The position numbers were made by a program, and so were the translations under genes. A stretch of 64,000 nt of DNA, from positions 1-64,000 of the forward strand of contig JANYKN010000007.1 of NCBI GenBank assembly GCA_025361565.1. Reading direction: 5' to 3'. The notes beneath the pieces were generated by a model that searched no databases, was not told the DNA's origin, and was given only the letters and a program-made list of their open reading frames with translations. Below, one piece after another: positions 46,077 to 54,213 of this stretch; positions within the stretch are counted from its first letter, which is position 1; each line of letters starts with the position of its first letter. The DNA is from Bacteroidota bacterium (GTDB lineage: Bacteria; Bacteroidota; Bacteroidia; Bacteroidales; NBLH01).

Positions 46077-47177
46077 ATGGTAACTAAAAATATGCGCCCT
46101 CATAAGAATACTTGTATTTTTTCTATTTTAACAAAACAATTCTTCCAAGTAAAAATAAAAACATTTATTCTCATAATATCCTTAATTTCATTGCATTATA
46201 ATGCAAATGCGTATTCTCCAAAATCGCCTATATTGGTGAAGTATGGTATTTATGTTAAAAAAATTACAGTCGATTTCCAGAACGCAAAGTTTCACGCAGA
46301 ATTTTATTGGTGGGCGCTGTTTAATAATGACTCCACCATTACTGATTATAGCAATGATGATATTTTAAACTTTGAATATGCAAATGGGATAAATTGTGAA
46401 ATTGGTGGCGTGAAGCATGAAATTCAGCTGGTTAAAGATTTAGGAAATAATAATTTCTATTATACAGGTTTACATCAGGGAGATTTTTACTTTTCCCCTA
46501 ATTTTAAGATGTACCCATTTGATAAACAAAAATTAGATATTATTATTGAAAACTCTTTAATTCCAGAAGAAGAATTGGTTTTTATTATAGATTCCACATC
46601 CTACATAAAATCAAATCAGGATAAAAACTTTTGGGGTTTATCAAATGATGTGCTGTCCAACAATACTCAAGAGAGTTATAAGATATTTAAAACGGGAATA
46701 ATTGTCGGAAATAGTATATATAACAGCAATTTTGGTGATATTAGCCTACCTTACAAATCATTTTATGGACGAATAACTACTTCTATTTTTATAGATCGGT
46801 CATTTTTACCTTATATTGGCAAACTTCTAATACCACTTATCATTATTCTTTTTCTGGTTTATTTTGTTTTTTACCTCCCTACTCATAAAATTGAAATGTC
46901 GGCAAGCCTCACAGTTTCCGCACTTTTTTGTGCTACGGCATTTCAGCTGGCAATCAGCCATTCTTTACCCGATATAGGTTATATCATCTATGTGGATAAA
47001 ATTTTCTACAGCTGTTACGCACTTATTGCTCTGTCGCTTACCCAATCACTTATCACCTACTATCTTGATTCATCCGGAGATGAGGATAAGAAAAGAAAGG
47101 CACATAAGCTTGATGTTATATTCAGGTATATTTTCCCCTTTCTGTTTATTGCTGCGGTAATTCTATTTGCACTTTAA
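46077..47177 (+). CDS. Pentameric ligand-gated ion channel homologue
   Basis: 366 residues. A basic N-terminus and hydrophobic signal-like segment (about 28-45, end NANA) lead to an extracellular beta-domain of about 195 residues. Residues 146-153, YPFDKQKL, match the family signature (F/Y)PFDxQxL where animal receptors have the Cys loop. Four transmembrane helices follow: TM1 about 243-267 with conserved P253, TM2 about 273-292, TM3 about 306-330, TM4 about 347-366. The TM2-TM3 loop SLPDIGYIIYVDKIF keeps the LP-x-Y-x-x-D pattern. There is no cysteine pair, as in bacterial GLIC and ELIC. The ligand and ion selectivity are not readable. Confidence 0.8.
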   Translation: MVTKNMRPHKNTCIFSILTKQFFQVKIKTFILIISLISLHYNANAYSPKSPILVKYGIYVKKITVDFQNAKFHAEFYWWALFNNDSTITDYSNDDILNFEYANGINCEIGGVKHEIQLVKDLGNNNFYYTGLHQGDFYFSPNFKMYPFDKQKLDIIIENSLIPEEELVFIIDSTSYIKSNQDKNFWGLSNDVLSNNTQESYKIFKTGIIVGNSIYNSNFGDISLPYKSFYGRITTSIFIDRSFLPYIGKLLIPLIIILFLVYFVFYLPTHKIEMSASLTVSALFCATAFQLAISHSLPDIGYIIYVDKIFYSCYALIALSLTQSLITYYLDSSGDEDKKRKAHKLDVIFRYIFPFLFIAAVILFAL

Positions 47178-47200
47178 AAAAAGTTTGTGAATTGAATAAA

Positions 47201-48166
47201 TTAAAAATAATTCTTATCCGATAAATAATTCTTAACATAATCTTTAACACCTGCTTCAAGTGAGTGAAATTCTTTGGTATATCCGATTTTTCTTAGCTTT
47301 TCCATTTTTGCTTCAGTAAAGTATTGATATTTGTCTCTAATATCGGCTGGAGTATCAATAAAACTTATGTTTTCGCTAATGTTCATGGCTTTAAAAGTGC
47401 TTTTTACCAAATCCAAAAATGTACGGGCTTTTCCTGTTCCCAAATTGTAAATCCCTGAATCTTTGCGGTGATGCATCAGAAAGTATAAAACTTCAATCAC
47501 ATCTTTTACGTATACAAAATCGCGGATTTGCTCACCATCCTTATATTCAGGATTATGCGATTTAAAAAGCTTCATTGCACCTGTTGATTTAATTTGATTA
47601 AAAGCATGGAAAATAACTGAAGCCATTCGTGCTTTGTGGAATTCATTTGGCCCATAAACATTGAAAAACTTGAGGCCTGCCCAAAAATATGGTTTTTCCA
47701 CTTGCTTCAAAGCCCATTTGTCGAAATCATTTTTTGAGTCCCCATAAGGATTTAATGGTTTTAGCTTTTCTATCACTTCGTGGTTATCATCATAACCAAA
47801 TTCGCCCAAACCGTAAGTTGCAGCCGATGATGCATAAACCAAAGGAAGTCCATATTTAAAGCATGCTTTCCACATTTGCTTGGTATAACCGATGTTTAGT
47901 TTGTCAAAAATAGAAACATCAAATTCAGTGGTATCGGTTCGAGCACCGATATGAAAAATGAACTGGACCAATTTGTTGTTTTCGTCCAGCCAAGGGAAAA
48001 ATTCGTTCCTATCAACTTTGGCAGTGATTTTTTTACCAACCAGGTTTTTATTCTTTTCAGGATTTGAAAAATCATCAACAACTACAATATCTTCAAAACC
48101 TTCTTTGTTTAGTTTGCTTACCAAACAACTACCTATAAAGCCAGCGGCACCGGTTACTATTATCAT
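47201..48166 (-). CDS. hldD: ADP-glyceromanno-heptose 6-epimerase
   Basis: 321 residues, short-chain dehydrogenase fold. The NADP-binding motif is GAAGFIGSCL at the N-terminus; the catalytic tyrosine and lysine lie in PLNPYGDSKNDFDKWAL. KFFNVYGPNEFHKARMASV and GEQIRDFVYVKDV are typical of HldD. It converts ADP-D-glycero- to ADP-L-glycero-mannoheptose for the LPS core. A perfect -7 box (TATCTTTG on minus, 48191-48198) lies upstream. Confidence 0.93.
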   Translation of the reverse strand: MIIVTGAAGFIGSCLVSKLNKEGFEDIVVVDDFSNPEKNKNLVGKKITAKVDRNEFFPWLDENNKLVQFIFHIGARTDTTEFDVSIFDKLNIGYTKQMWKACFKYGLPLVYASSAATYGLGEFGYDDNHEVIEKLKPLNPYGDSKNDFDKWALKQVEKPYFWAGLKFFNVYGPNEFHKARMASVIFHAFNQIKSTGAMKLFKSHNPEYKDGEQIRDFVYVKDVIEVLYFLMHHRKDSGIYNLGTGKARTFLDLVKSTFKAMNISENISFIDTPADIRDKYQYFTEAKMEKLRKIGYTKEFHSLEAGVKDYVKNYLSDKNYF

Positions 48167-48298
48167 TTTTTTGGTTTTAATTCTATATTACAAAGATATA
48201 AATTGAAGATTATTGAATTGCTTTATTTGATAAATCTACTTAAAAATACTTTTGAAAATGGTAAATTTCTCCAGAAATTAAAAGACTATTAAATGGAT

Positions 48299-49363
48299 CT
48301 AAATTCCCAAATAATAATCAAAAGCATCAAAAATTTCCTTCTTAACTGCGGTTTGATCAAAAACCGGTTTTCCAAAATCCTTAATTAAGGTGAAATTAAT
48401 ATTGGCATCTTCATTCTTTTTATCATGAGTCATTAATCTATAGAGCCTTTCATAATCATCAGGAGCGAAATTCAGTTTTCCAAAAATAGTATCAATATTA
48501 TAAATATTTTCAAGCAATTTCTTCTGCGGAAAACCAACTTTTATATATGATAAATAAAGCTCTACTGCCATTCCATAAGCAACTGCTTTACCGTGAATCA
48601 GTTCTCTTTCGGTTCCCATATAATAACTTTCAAAAGCATGGCCAATGGTGTGTCCAAAATTTAAAATTTTTCGCAAGCCATTTTCCATCGGATCAGCTAA
48701 AACTACTTCTTCTTTAATCTTTACTGATTTTTTTATCATTGACAGAATTTCATCATAGTTCAGCATTGCTTTATTCAAGTTTAGCTTTTTTAATTCACCA
48801 AGGTATTTTTCATCATGAATAAAAGCATGTTTGAGCATTTCACCATATCCGGATAAGATATTTTCCTGATCAAGCGTTTTTATAAAGCCTGAATAAATAA
48901 TTACTTTTTTTGGGAAGGAAAAACAACCTACTTCGTTCTTATAACTATGTAAATTTACACCCGTTTTACCTCCTACCGAAGCGTCAACCTGAGATAATAG
49001 TGTGGTTGGTATATGAATAAAATCGATTCCACGTTTAAAAGTTGAGGCTGCAAATCCACCTAAATCGCATAAAACGCCGCCACCCAAATTTATCAAAACC
49101 GATTTACGGTCAGCGCCTTTACTATTTAAGAAATCCCAAACCTTAGCTACACTTTCAATGTGTTTGTGCTCTTCGCCAGCTGGCAAAATATAAATTTCAG
49201 TACTTTGTGGAATAATATTGCTGATAATTGGAAAACAATACTTTTGGGTATTATTATCCATTAATATAAATATTTTACCTTTTTGACTTTTAACTAATTC
49301 ATTAATATCACTTTCAATTGAATTTGTAAAAATAATTTCTGACTCTGATTGTGAATAAATCAT
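48299..49363 (-). CDS. aroB: 3-dehydroquinate synthase
   Basis: 354 residues, the normal length. NAD-binding and zinc-site motifs are clear: LPAGEEHKHIE, INLGGGVLCDLGGFAASTFKRG, PTTLLSQVDASVGGKTGVNL, YGEMLKHAFI, and LNFGHTIGHAFES. It makes dehydroquinate in the shikimate pathway. It is upstream of hldD on the same strand, but a 132-base gap with its own -7 box suggests separate transcripts. Its promoter (TATTTTTG on minus, 49398-49405) overlaps the region of the divergent proline dehydrogenase promoter. Confidence 0.96.
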   Translation of the reverse strand: MIYSQSESEIIFTNSIESDINELVKSQKGKIFILMDNNTQKYCFPIISNIIPQSTEIYILPAGEEHKHIESVAKVWDFLNSKGADRKSVLINLGGGVLCDLGGFAASTFKRGIDFIHIPTTLLSQVDASVGGKTGVNLHSYKNEVGCFSFPKKVIIYSGFIKTLDQENILSGYGEMLKHAFIHDEKYLGELKKLNLNKAMLNYDEILSMIKKSVKIKEEVVLADPMENGLRKILNFGHTIGHAFESYYMGTERELIHGKAVAYGMAVELYLSYIKVGFPQKKLLENIYNIDTIFGKLNFAPDDYERLYRLMTHDKKNEDANINFTLIKDFGKPVFDQTAVKKEIFDAFDYYLGI

Positions 49364-49451
49364 TTTTTGATAGCTTTTTGATTACTAATTTCGCCCCCAA
49401 AAATATAGAATCTTTATCCATTAAAATAGTAATAAAATAAAAATTTGATCA

Positions 49452-50621
49452 ATGATAACATTTGATAACACAGAAATTGCATTTCAGAGTAAAAGTAATT
49501 CAGGTTTAAAAAAACAGTATTATCTTTTTAAAATAATGGGTAATACCAATTTGGTGAAATTTTCCAACACGTTGGCCCGATTTGCCATAAAAATTGGATT
49601 TCCGGTAGGCTGGCTGGCAAAACCAACATTATATAAACATTTTATTGGAGGCGAAACCATTGAAATGTGCAAAAAAATAGTTGAAGAGTTGAGTAAATTC
49701 AATGTTAAAGCTATTTTGGATTATTCGGTTGAAGGCAAAGAAAATGACGAGGACATTGAAAAAGCGCTTCAAGAAACGTTGAATTCGATTAAAAATGCAG
49801 GTTCTAATCCAAACATTCCATTCTCTGTATTTAAGCCAACAGCATTTGGAAAATGTGTTGTACTCGAAAAAGCAAGTGCTGGATCAGAATTGAACGATAA
49901 AGAAAAAGAAGAGCTGGAAAAATTCAGGTCGAGAATTAAACAATTGTGCCAAACAGCTTTTGAAGCCGGTGTTCCAATTTTAATTGATGCCGAAGATTCA
50001 TGGTATCAACCGGTTATTGATCAAGTTACCGAACAAATGATGGAAAAATACAACCAAAAATCAGCCATCGTTTTCAATACATACCAAATGTATCGTGTTG
50101 ATAGACTTGATTATCTAAAAGCAGCTCATCAAAAAGCCGTGCAAGGAAATTATTTTCTTGGGGCAAAATTTGTAAGGGGCGCCTACATGGAAAAAGAACG
50201 TGCAAGGGCTGCCGAAAAAGGCTACCCAAGCCCTATCCAACCAGATAAAGACAGCACCGACAGGGATTATAACCTGGCATTAAAATTTTGTGTTGAGAAT
50301 ATCGACAAGATTTCCATTTTTAATGGAACCCACAATGATTATAGCTCAGCCTACCTTCCGCAATTGATGGAAGAACACGGACTTGCAAAAAACGACAAAA
50401 GAATTTGGTTTTCGCAATTGCTTGGAATGAGCGATAACATTAGTTTTAACCTTTCCTATGCAGGATATAATGTTGCAAAATATTTGCCTTATGGCCCGGT
50501 GAACCATGTGCTTCCTTATTTATTGCGCCGTGCCGAAGAAAACACTTCAGTTAAAGGCCAATCAGGAAGGGAATTGCTTTTGATTACCAAAGAATTAAAA
50601 AGAAGAAAAGCATTAAAATAA
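49452..50621 (+). CDS. Proline dehydrogenase
   Basis: 389 residues of the monofunctional PRODH type. The FAD barrel blocks visible are VKAILDYSVEGKEND, FKPTAFGK, ILIDAEDSWYQPVID, FNTYQMYR, and KFVRGAYMEKERARA, with NLSYAGYNVAKYLPYGPVNHVLPYLLRRAEEN at the end. It oxidises proline to pyrroline-5-carboxylate and passes electrons to quinone. No P5C dehydrogenase is fused or adjacent. The gene is monocistronic, ended by a clear terminator. Confidence 0.93.
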   Translation: MITFDNTEIAFQSKSNSGLKKQYYLFKIMGNTNLVKFSNTLARFAIKIGFPVGWLAKPTLYKHFIGGETIEMCKKIVEELSKFNVKAILDYSVEGKENDEDIEKALQETLNSIKNAGSNPNIPFSVFKPTAFGKCVVLEKASAGSELNDKEKEELEKFRSRIKQLCQTAFEAGVPILIDAEDSWYQPVIDQVTEQMMEKYNQKSAIVFNTYQMYRVDRLDYLKAAHQKAVQGNYFLGAKFVRGAYMEKERARAAEKGYPSPIQPDKDSTDRDYNLALKFCVENIDKISIFNGTHNDYSSAYLPQLMEEHGLAKNDKRIWFSQLLGMSDNISFNLSYAGYNVAKYLPYGPVNHVLPYLLRRAEENTSVKGQSGRELLLITKELKRRKALK

Positions 50622-50736
50622 CATTCATTGGGTCTGATTATTTAATGAGTGTTTATGTGAAATAGATACTTCTAAATAGCTCATTATATGAATATTAGTC
50701 ATTAGAACTTAGAACTTAACATTAAGTTCAGATCCG

Positions 50737-50778
50737 AATCCCGTTTAGCGATTGCGAAATCCTTGACGGGATTTTTTT
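50737..50778 (+). terminator. Proline dehydrogenase terminator
   Basis: AATCCCGT (50737-50744) pairs with ACGGGATT (50766-50773), then a run of T to 50778. The loop is 21 bases. Confidence 0.75.
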
Positions 50779-50853
50779 ATGGGTGATAAGATTCTTAGAA
50801 GCGAAACAATTCGTTTTTTTAGTCTGATATTGAAATATTATCCAAATATCATA

Positions 50854-50909
50854 ATTCATTCAAGCATTTACTCATTTACACATTCACTCATTCAAGCATT
50901 CATACATTC
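50854..50909 (-). repeat. RAATGNNT octamer array, copy 3 (inverted)
   Basis: Seven units in exact 8-base phase; read on the plus strand they follow ANNCATTY (ATTCATTC, AAGCATTT, ACTCATTT, ACACATTC, ACTCATTC, AAGCATTC, ATACATTC). This is the reverse complement of the consensus at copies 1 and 2. It is the longest regular copy and the one with the greatest variety in the NN pair. Confidence 0.8.
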
Positions 50910-50975
50910 CCAACCGAAAAGGCCATCCCAAGCGATATGCACATATTTTCATATTGATATAAATCATGTAAAACC

Positions 50976-51008
50976 ATTGCTTTAATGGGCTGTAAATTCG
51001 TAATTTTG
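50976..51008 (+). promoter_or_regulatory. Promoter candidate of the aldehyde ferredoxin oxidoreductase gene
   Basis: TAATTTTG (51001-51008) fits TAnnTTTG. The nearest upstream partner is ATTG (50976-50979), with 21 bases between, slightly long. Transcription would begin about 25 bases before the ATG. Confidence 0.5.
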
Positions 51009-51041
51009 TAACTTGTTAATACATCAATAAATAGAAAGAAA

Positions 51042-53201
51042 ATGGATATAAACGAGTTTAAAAGTAAGCTAAAACCCATCAAAGAGTGGAACTATGATGT
51101 TACACCGCTTTACAGGGGATATACCGATAAAACGCTATATATAAATGTAGGTGAAAAGAGCATGTTGGAAAAAGCCGTCCCACCGCAGATGAAAGAAAAA
51201 TTTATTGGTGGAAAAGGATATGGACTTAGGCTGCTTTGGGATGCCACAAAACCAGATACCAAATGGAATGATCCTGAGAATGAAATCATTATTTCAACTG
51301 GGCCAATTGCTGGCATCACCCAATATTCGGGAACTGGTAAATCTTTGGTTGTAACCATTTCACCACAAACTGATTCAGTAATGGACAGCAACGTAGGTGG
51401 ATATTTTGGGCCTTTCCTTAATTTTTCGGGATTCGATTCACTTGAAATTCAAGGTAAATCAGAACAGGATCTTATTATTTTTATAGATGGTGAAAACGGT
51501 AAAATTACCCTTTTCGAAGCTCCCGAAGGTGTAACTGATTCGCATATACTTGCAACCTATTTAACCAAGGCTCTTGCAAATAGTGATGCAGGTAAAGACC
51601 TGGTTAAAGTATCGGTTGTTTCATCGGGAACAGCAGCAGAAACCTCATTGATTGGAATGCTGAATTTCTCATTTTACGATACCCGTAGAAAAGAAGTTCG
51701 CTTAAAACAAGCCGGTCGTGGTGGAATTGGAACAGTTCTTCGCGATAAAAAAATTAAGGCTATTGTGGCCAAAGTGGCCAAAGTGGGTGGCGATATGAAC
51801 AATGTGGTGGATATGCCAGCCATCGTTGAAAGAGGCAAACGTTTCAACCTTGAAATGAAAAATCTGGATGAGTCGCAAGCACAAATGCGCTCAAAAGGCA
51901 CAGCACATCTAACCAATGTGATGAACGATTATAATTTATTACCGGTAAATAACTTCAAATTTGGATGTCACCAAGAAGCTTATAAAATCCATGGTGATGT
52001 TTGGAAATCGTATTTTACCCAAGGTGTTCCTGATGGTTGCTGGATTGGCTGCAACATGTCGTGCGCAAAAGGCGTTGATAATTACGAACTTCGTTCGGGA
52101 CCATACAAAGGCAGCAAAGTCTTGGTTGAAGGCCCCGAATATGAAACTACCTCATCTTTGGGTTCAATCATGGGCATCTTTAATCCCGATTTTACCATTG
52201 AATCGAATTTCTATTGCGATACTTATGGTATTTGTACCATTTCATGGGGTACCATCATGGGATTTATCATGGAATGTTTCGAAAATGGCATTCTTAACGA
52301 AGAACGCACCGGAGGATTAAAACTTAACTTTGGCAATGCCGATGCAGCCATGGAATTGTTACATCAATTGGCAAGAGGCGAAGGATTTGGAAAAACTGCG
52401 GGTTTGGGCGTCCGAAAATTAAAAGAACTGTTTGCAAAAAATGGCTGGGGCGATGCTGAATTTATGCAAGAAATTGGCATGGAAAACAAAGGCCTTGAAT
52501 ATTCCCAATATGTTTCTAAGGAATCATTGGCACAACAAGGTGGTTATGCAATGACCAACAAAGGCCCACAACACGATGAGGCTTGGCTCATTTTTATGGA
52601 CATGGTAAATAACCAAATACCAACGTTTGAGAAAAAAGCAGAAGCTTTGCATTATTTCCCGATGTTCCGTACCTGGTTTGGATTGATGGGTTTATGTAAA
52701 TTACCATGGAACGATGTGGAACCTGAAAACAACGGAGAATCAGATGAACCAGCAAAAGTACCGGAGCACGTTGATAATTATGTAACAATATATAAGGCTG
52801 TTACTGGAAAACCATTCGACAAAAAAGAATTAATTAGAATGTCGGAAAGGGTTTATAACTTCCAACGTATTTTCAACCTGCGCCGCGGTTATGGAAAACG
52901 GATACATGATGCACAGCCATATAGAGCAGCAGGCCCGGTTACAAAAGAAGAATATCTTTCATTGGAAGAACAATATGATAACCAAATGAGAGAAATTATT
53001 GGGATTGATCCAACCGGAAAAACCGTGGAGGAAAAAATGGCTATCACTAAAAAGCATAGGCTAGATCAGTACGAAAAATTGCTTGATGCCGTATATGCCC
53101 GTCGTGGATGGAACAAAAATGGTATTCCAACCATTGAGCATTTGAAAGATTTGGGCATGGATTTACCAGAACTTATTGAAACAGTAACGCCTCATTTATA
53201 G
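51042..53201 (+). CDS. Aldehyde ferredoxin oxidoreductase (tungsten-type)
   Basis: 719 residues. The N-terminal domain binds the tungstopterin (FIGGKGYGLRLLWDAT, STGPIAGITQYSGTGKSLVVTISPQT, GYFGPFLNFSGFDSLEIQGKSE). Central and C-terminal domains carry the Fe-S ligands C333, C337, C341 (CWIGCNMSC) and C552 (MGLCKLPW). The first two cysteines are separated by three residues instead of the two in Pyrococcus AOR. It oxidises aldehydes to acids with ferredoxin, or reduces acids. It has its own promoter and terminator. Confidence 0.92.
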   Translation: MDINEFKSKLKPIKEWNYDVTPLYRGYTDKTLYINVGEKSMLEKAVPPQMKEKFIGGKGYGLRLLWDATKPDTKWNDPENEIIISTGPIAGITQYSGTGKSLVVTISPQTDSVMDSNVGGYFGPFLNFSGFDSLEIQGKSEQDLIIFIDGENGKITLFEAPEGVTDSHILATYLTKALANSDAGKDLVKVSVVSSGTAAETSLIGMLNFSFYDTRRKEVRLKQAGRGGIGTVLRDKKIKAIVAKVAKVGGDMNNVVDMPAIVERGKRFNLEMKNLDESQAQMRSKGTAHLTNVMNDYNLLPVNNFKFGCHQEAYKIHGDVWKSYFTQGVPDGCWIGCNMSCAKGVDNYELRSGPYKGSKVLVEGPEYETTSSLGSIMGIFNPDFTIESNFYCDTYGICTISWGTIMGFIMECFENGILNEERTGGLKLNFGNADAAMELLHQLARGEGFGKTAGLGVRKLKELFAKNGWGDAEFMQEIGMENKGLEYSQYVSKESLAQQGGYAMTNKGPQHDEAWLIFMDMVNNQIPTFEKKAEALHYFPMFRTWFGLMGLCKLPWNDVEPENNGESDEPAKVPEHVDNYVTIYKAVTGKPFDKKELIRMSERVYNFQRIFNLRRGYGKRIHDAQPYRAAGPVTKEEYLSLEEQYDNQMREIIGIDPTGKTVEEKMAITKKHRLDQYEKLLDAVYARRGWNKNGIPTIEHLKDLGMDLPELIETVTPHL

Positions 53202-53230
53202 TCAAGTCATAATGTGACTTTCAACTTTCA

Positions 53231-53258
53231 AGAGCAGCAATTTGGGCTGCTCTTTTTA
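53231..53258 (+). terminator. Aldehyde ferredoxin oxidoreductase terminator
   Basis: AGAGCAGC (53231-53238) pairs perfectly with GCTGCTCT (53246-53253) over a seven-base loop, followed by five T. It lies between the oxidoreductase stop and ppnP; the upstream TTG start of the longer ppnP frame falls inside this hairpin. Confidence 0.85.
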
Positions 53259-53295
53259 TTCAAAAAAAATTATAAACCATTTAAATTTAATTACA

Positions 53296-53577
53296 ATGTT
53301 TAATGTAAACGAATACTTTGATGGCAAAGTAAAATCAATTGGCTTTGATAACATAATGGGCAAACAAACAGTTGGAGTAATGGCAGTTGGTGAGTATGAA
53401 TTTGGAACTTCTACAGTTGAAATTATGACTATTGTTTCGGGCAAACTGACCATCCAGCAACCAAACAGCGATCAATGGAAAACATATTCCAAAGGTGAAT
53501 CATTTGAAATAGCAAAAGATGTAAAGTTTAAAGTGAAGATTGAAGAGCCAAGTTCATATTTGTGTCATTATTTGTAA
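53296..53577 (+). CDS. ppnP: Pyrimidine/purine nucleoside phosphorylase
   Basis: 93 residues, a single small cupin typical of PpnP (formerly DUF1255). FNVNEYFDGKVKSIGFDN, GVMAVGEYEFGTSTVEIMTIVSGKLTI and YLCHYL are diagnostic. It phosphorolyses several purine and pyrimidine nucleosides to free base and ribose-1-phosphate. The ATG at 53296 is chosen because the longer open frame starts inside the preceding terminator. Confidence 0.92.
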   Translation: MFNVNEYFDGKVKSIGFDNIMGKQTVGVMAVGEYEFGTSTVEIMTIVSGKLTIQQPNSDQWKTYSKGESFEIAKDVKFKVKIEEPSSYLCHYL

Positions 53578-53593
53578 CAAAATCAATAATTAT

Positions 53594-53623
53594 AATGTCT
53601 CGGAAATCGGGACATTTTTTTTT
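53594..53623 (+). terminator. ppnP terminator
   Basis: AATGTCTCG (53594-53602) pairs with CGGGACATT (53608-53616), one G.U wobble, five-base loop, then a run of T to 53623. Confidence 0.8.
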
Positions 53624-53919
53624 CTTCCTTTTTTGATGGATTCCAATTCATATTTAACAATTCCGATTTTCCCTGTTTAAATTCAAGTATCTAACATTCT
53701 ATATATTCAAAATGTGTAAATTAAACACTTACCATAATATTTGATGGTTTCGGCGCAGCTAATTTAATTACATAGTATAGAATACTTTTAAAAATATTAA
53801 TATTATTTATAGTAAATTCATTTATAAGTAATATAATATCAAATATTTAAATTATTTCTTTAAATTAAAATCAGTTTAATAATCTGTGCTATTTTACCTA
53901 AAAATAAGTCATTTAATAT

Positions 53920-53950
53920 TTTGAAGACACAACGGATATTTATAAGTTTG
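53920..53950 (+). promoter_or_regulatory. Consensus promoter of the HTCS gene
   Basis: TTTG (53920-53923), exactly 19 bases, TAAGTTTG (53943-53950): a perfect match to the Bacteroidota RpoD promoter. Transcription would begin near 53957, giving a leader of about 255 bases before the HTCS start at 54214. Confidence 0.7.
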
Positions 53951-54213
53951 CATAAATTAATCCAATACGTGTCATTATAACACTAATATGACTGCACAAT
54001 TATTGAAAAAACAAATCCACATATTTCCAAAGATTGTGTCAAATTTGATTTTGATAAGCTAAATGGAGAAACCAGCTCAACTATTTATGATTAGCTGTGA
54101 AATCTCTAATGTAACTATAAAAGAAATTATTAATTTTTCGTTTAGATGCAATTATAACTATTGATAATCAACATATTATATTGAAGATTTTATTTTGACT
54201 TTTTAACTACGTA

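Larger units (their letters stand above)
50622..51041. other. Intergenic region with terminator, octamer array and promoter
   Basis: No gene; the 68-codon frame at 50779-50985 is made largely of the inverted octamer repeat and is rejected. It contains a short heptamer tract (50704-50717), the proline dehydrogenase terminator, octamer copy 3, and the aldehyde oxidoreductase promoter. Confidence 0.7.
53578..54213. other. Long leader and intergenic region upstream of the HTCS gene
   Basis: No gene in about 640 very AT-rich bases. It contains the ppnP terminator at its left end and a consensus promoter at 53920-53950. The roughly 255-base stretch between that promoter and the ATG is an unusually long leader with no recognised riboswitch. 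Confidence 0.6.

Noticed and set aside
50779-50985. 68-codon open frame between proline dehydrogenase and the aldehyde oxidoreductase
   Set aside because: Much of it is the inverted octamer array (Ser/His/Phe/Ile-rich translation), so the open frame is a by-product of the repeat.
53242-53295. Upstream start for ppnP
   Set aside because: It falls within the terminator of the preceding gene, and the family starts at the later ATG.
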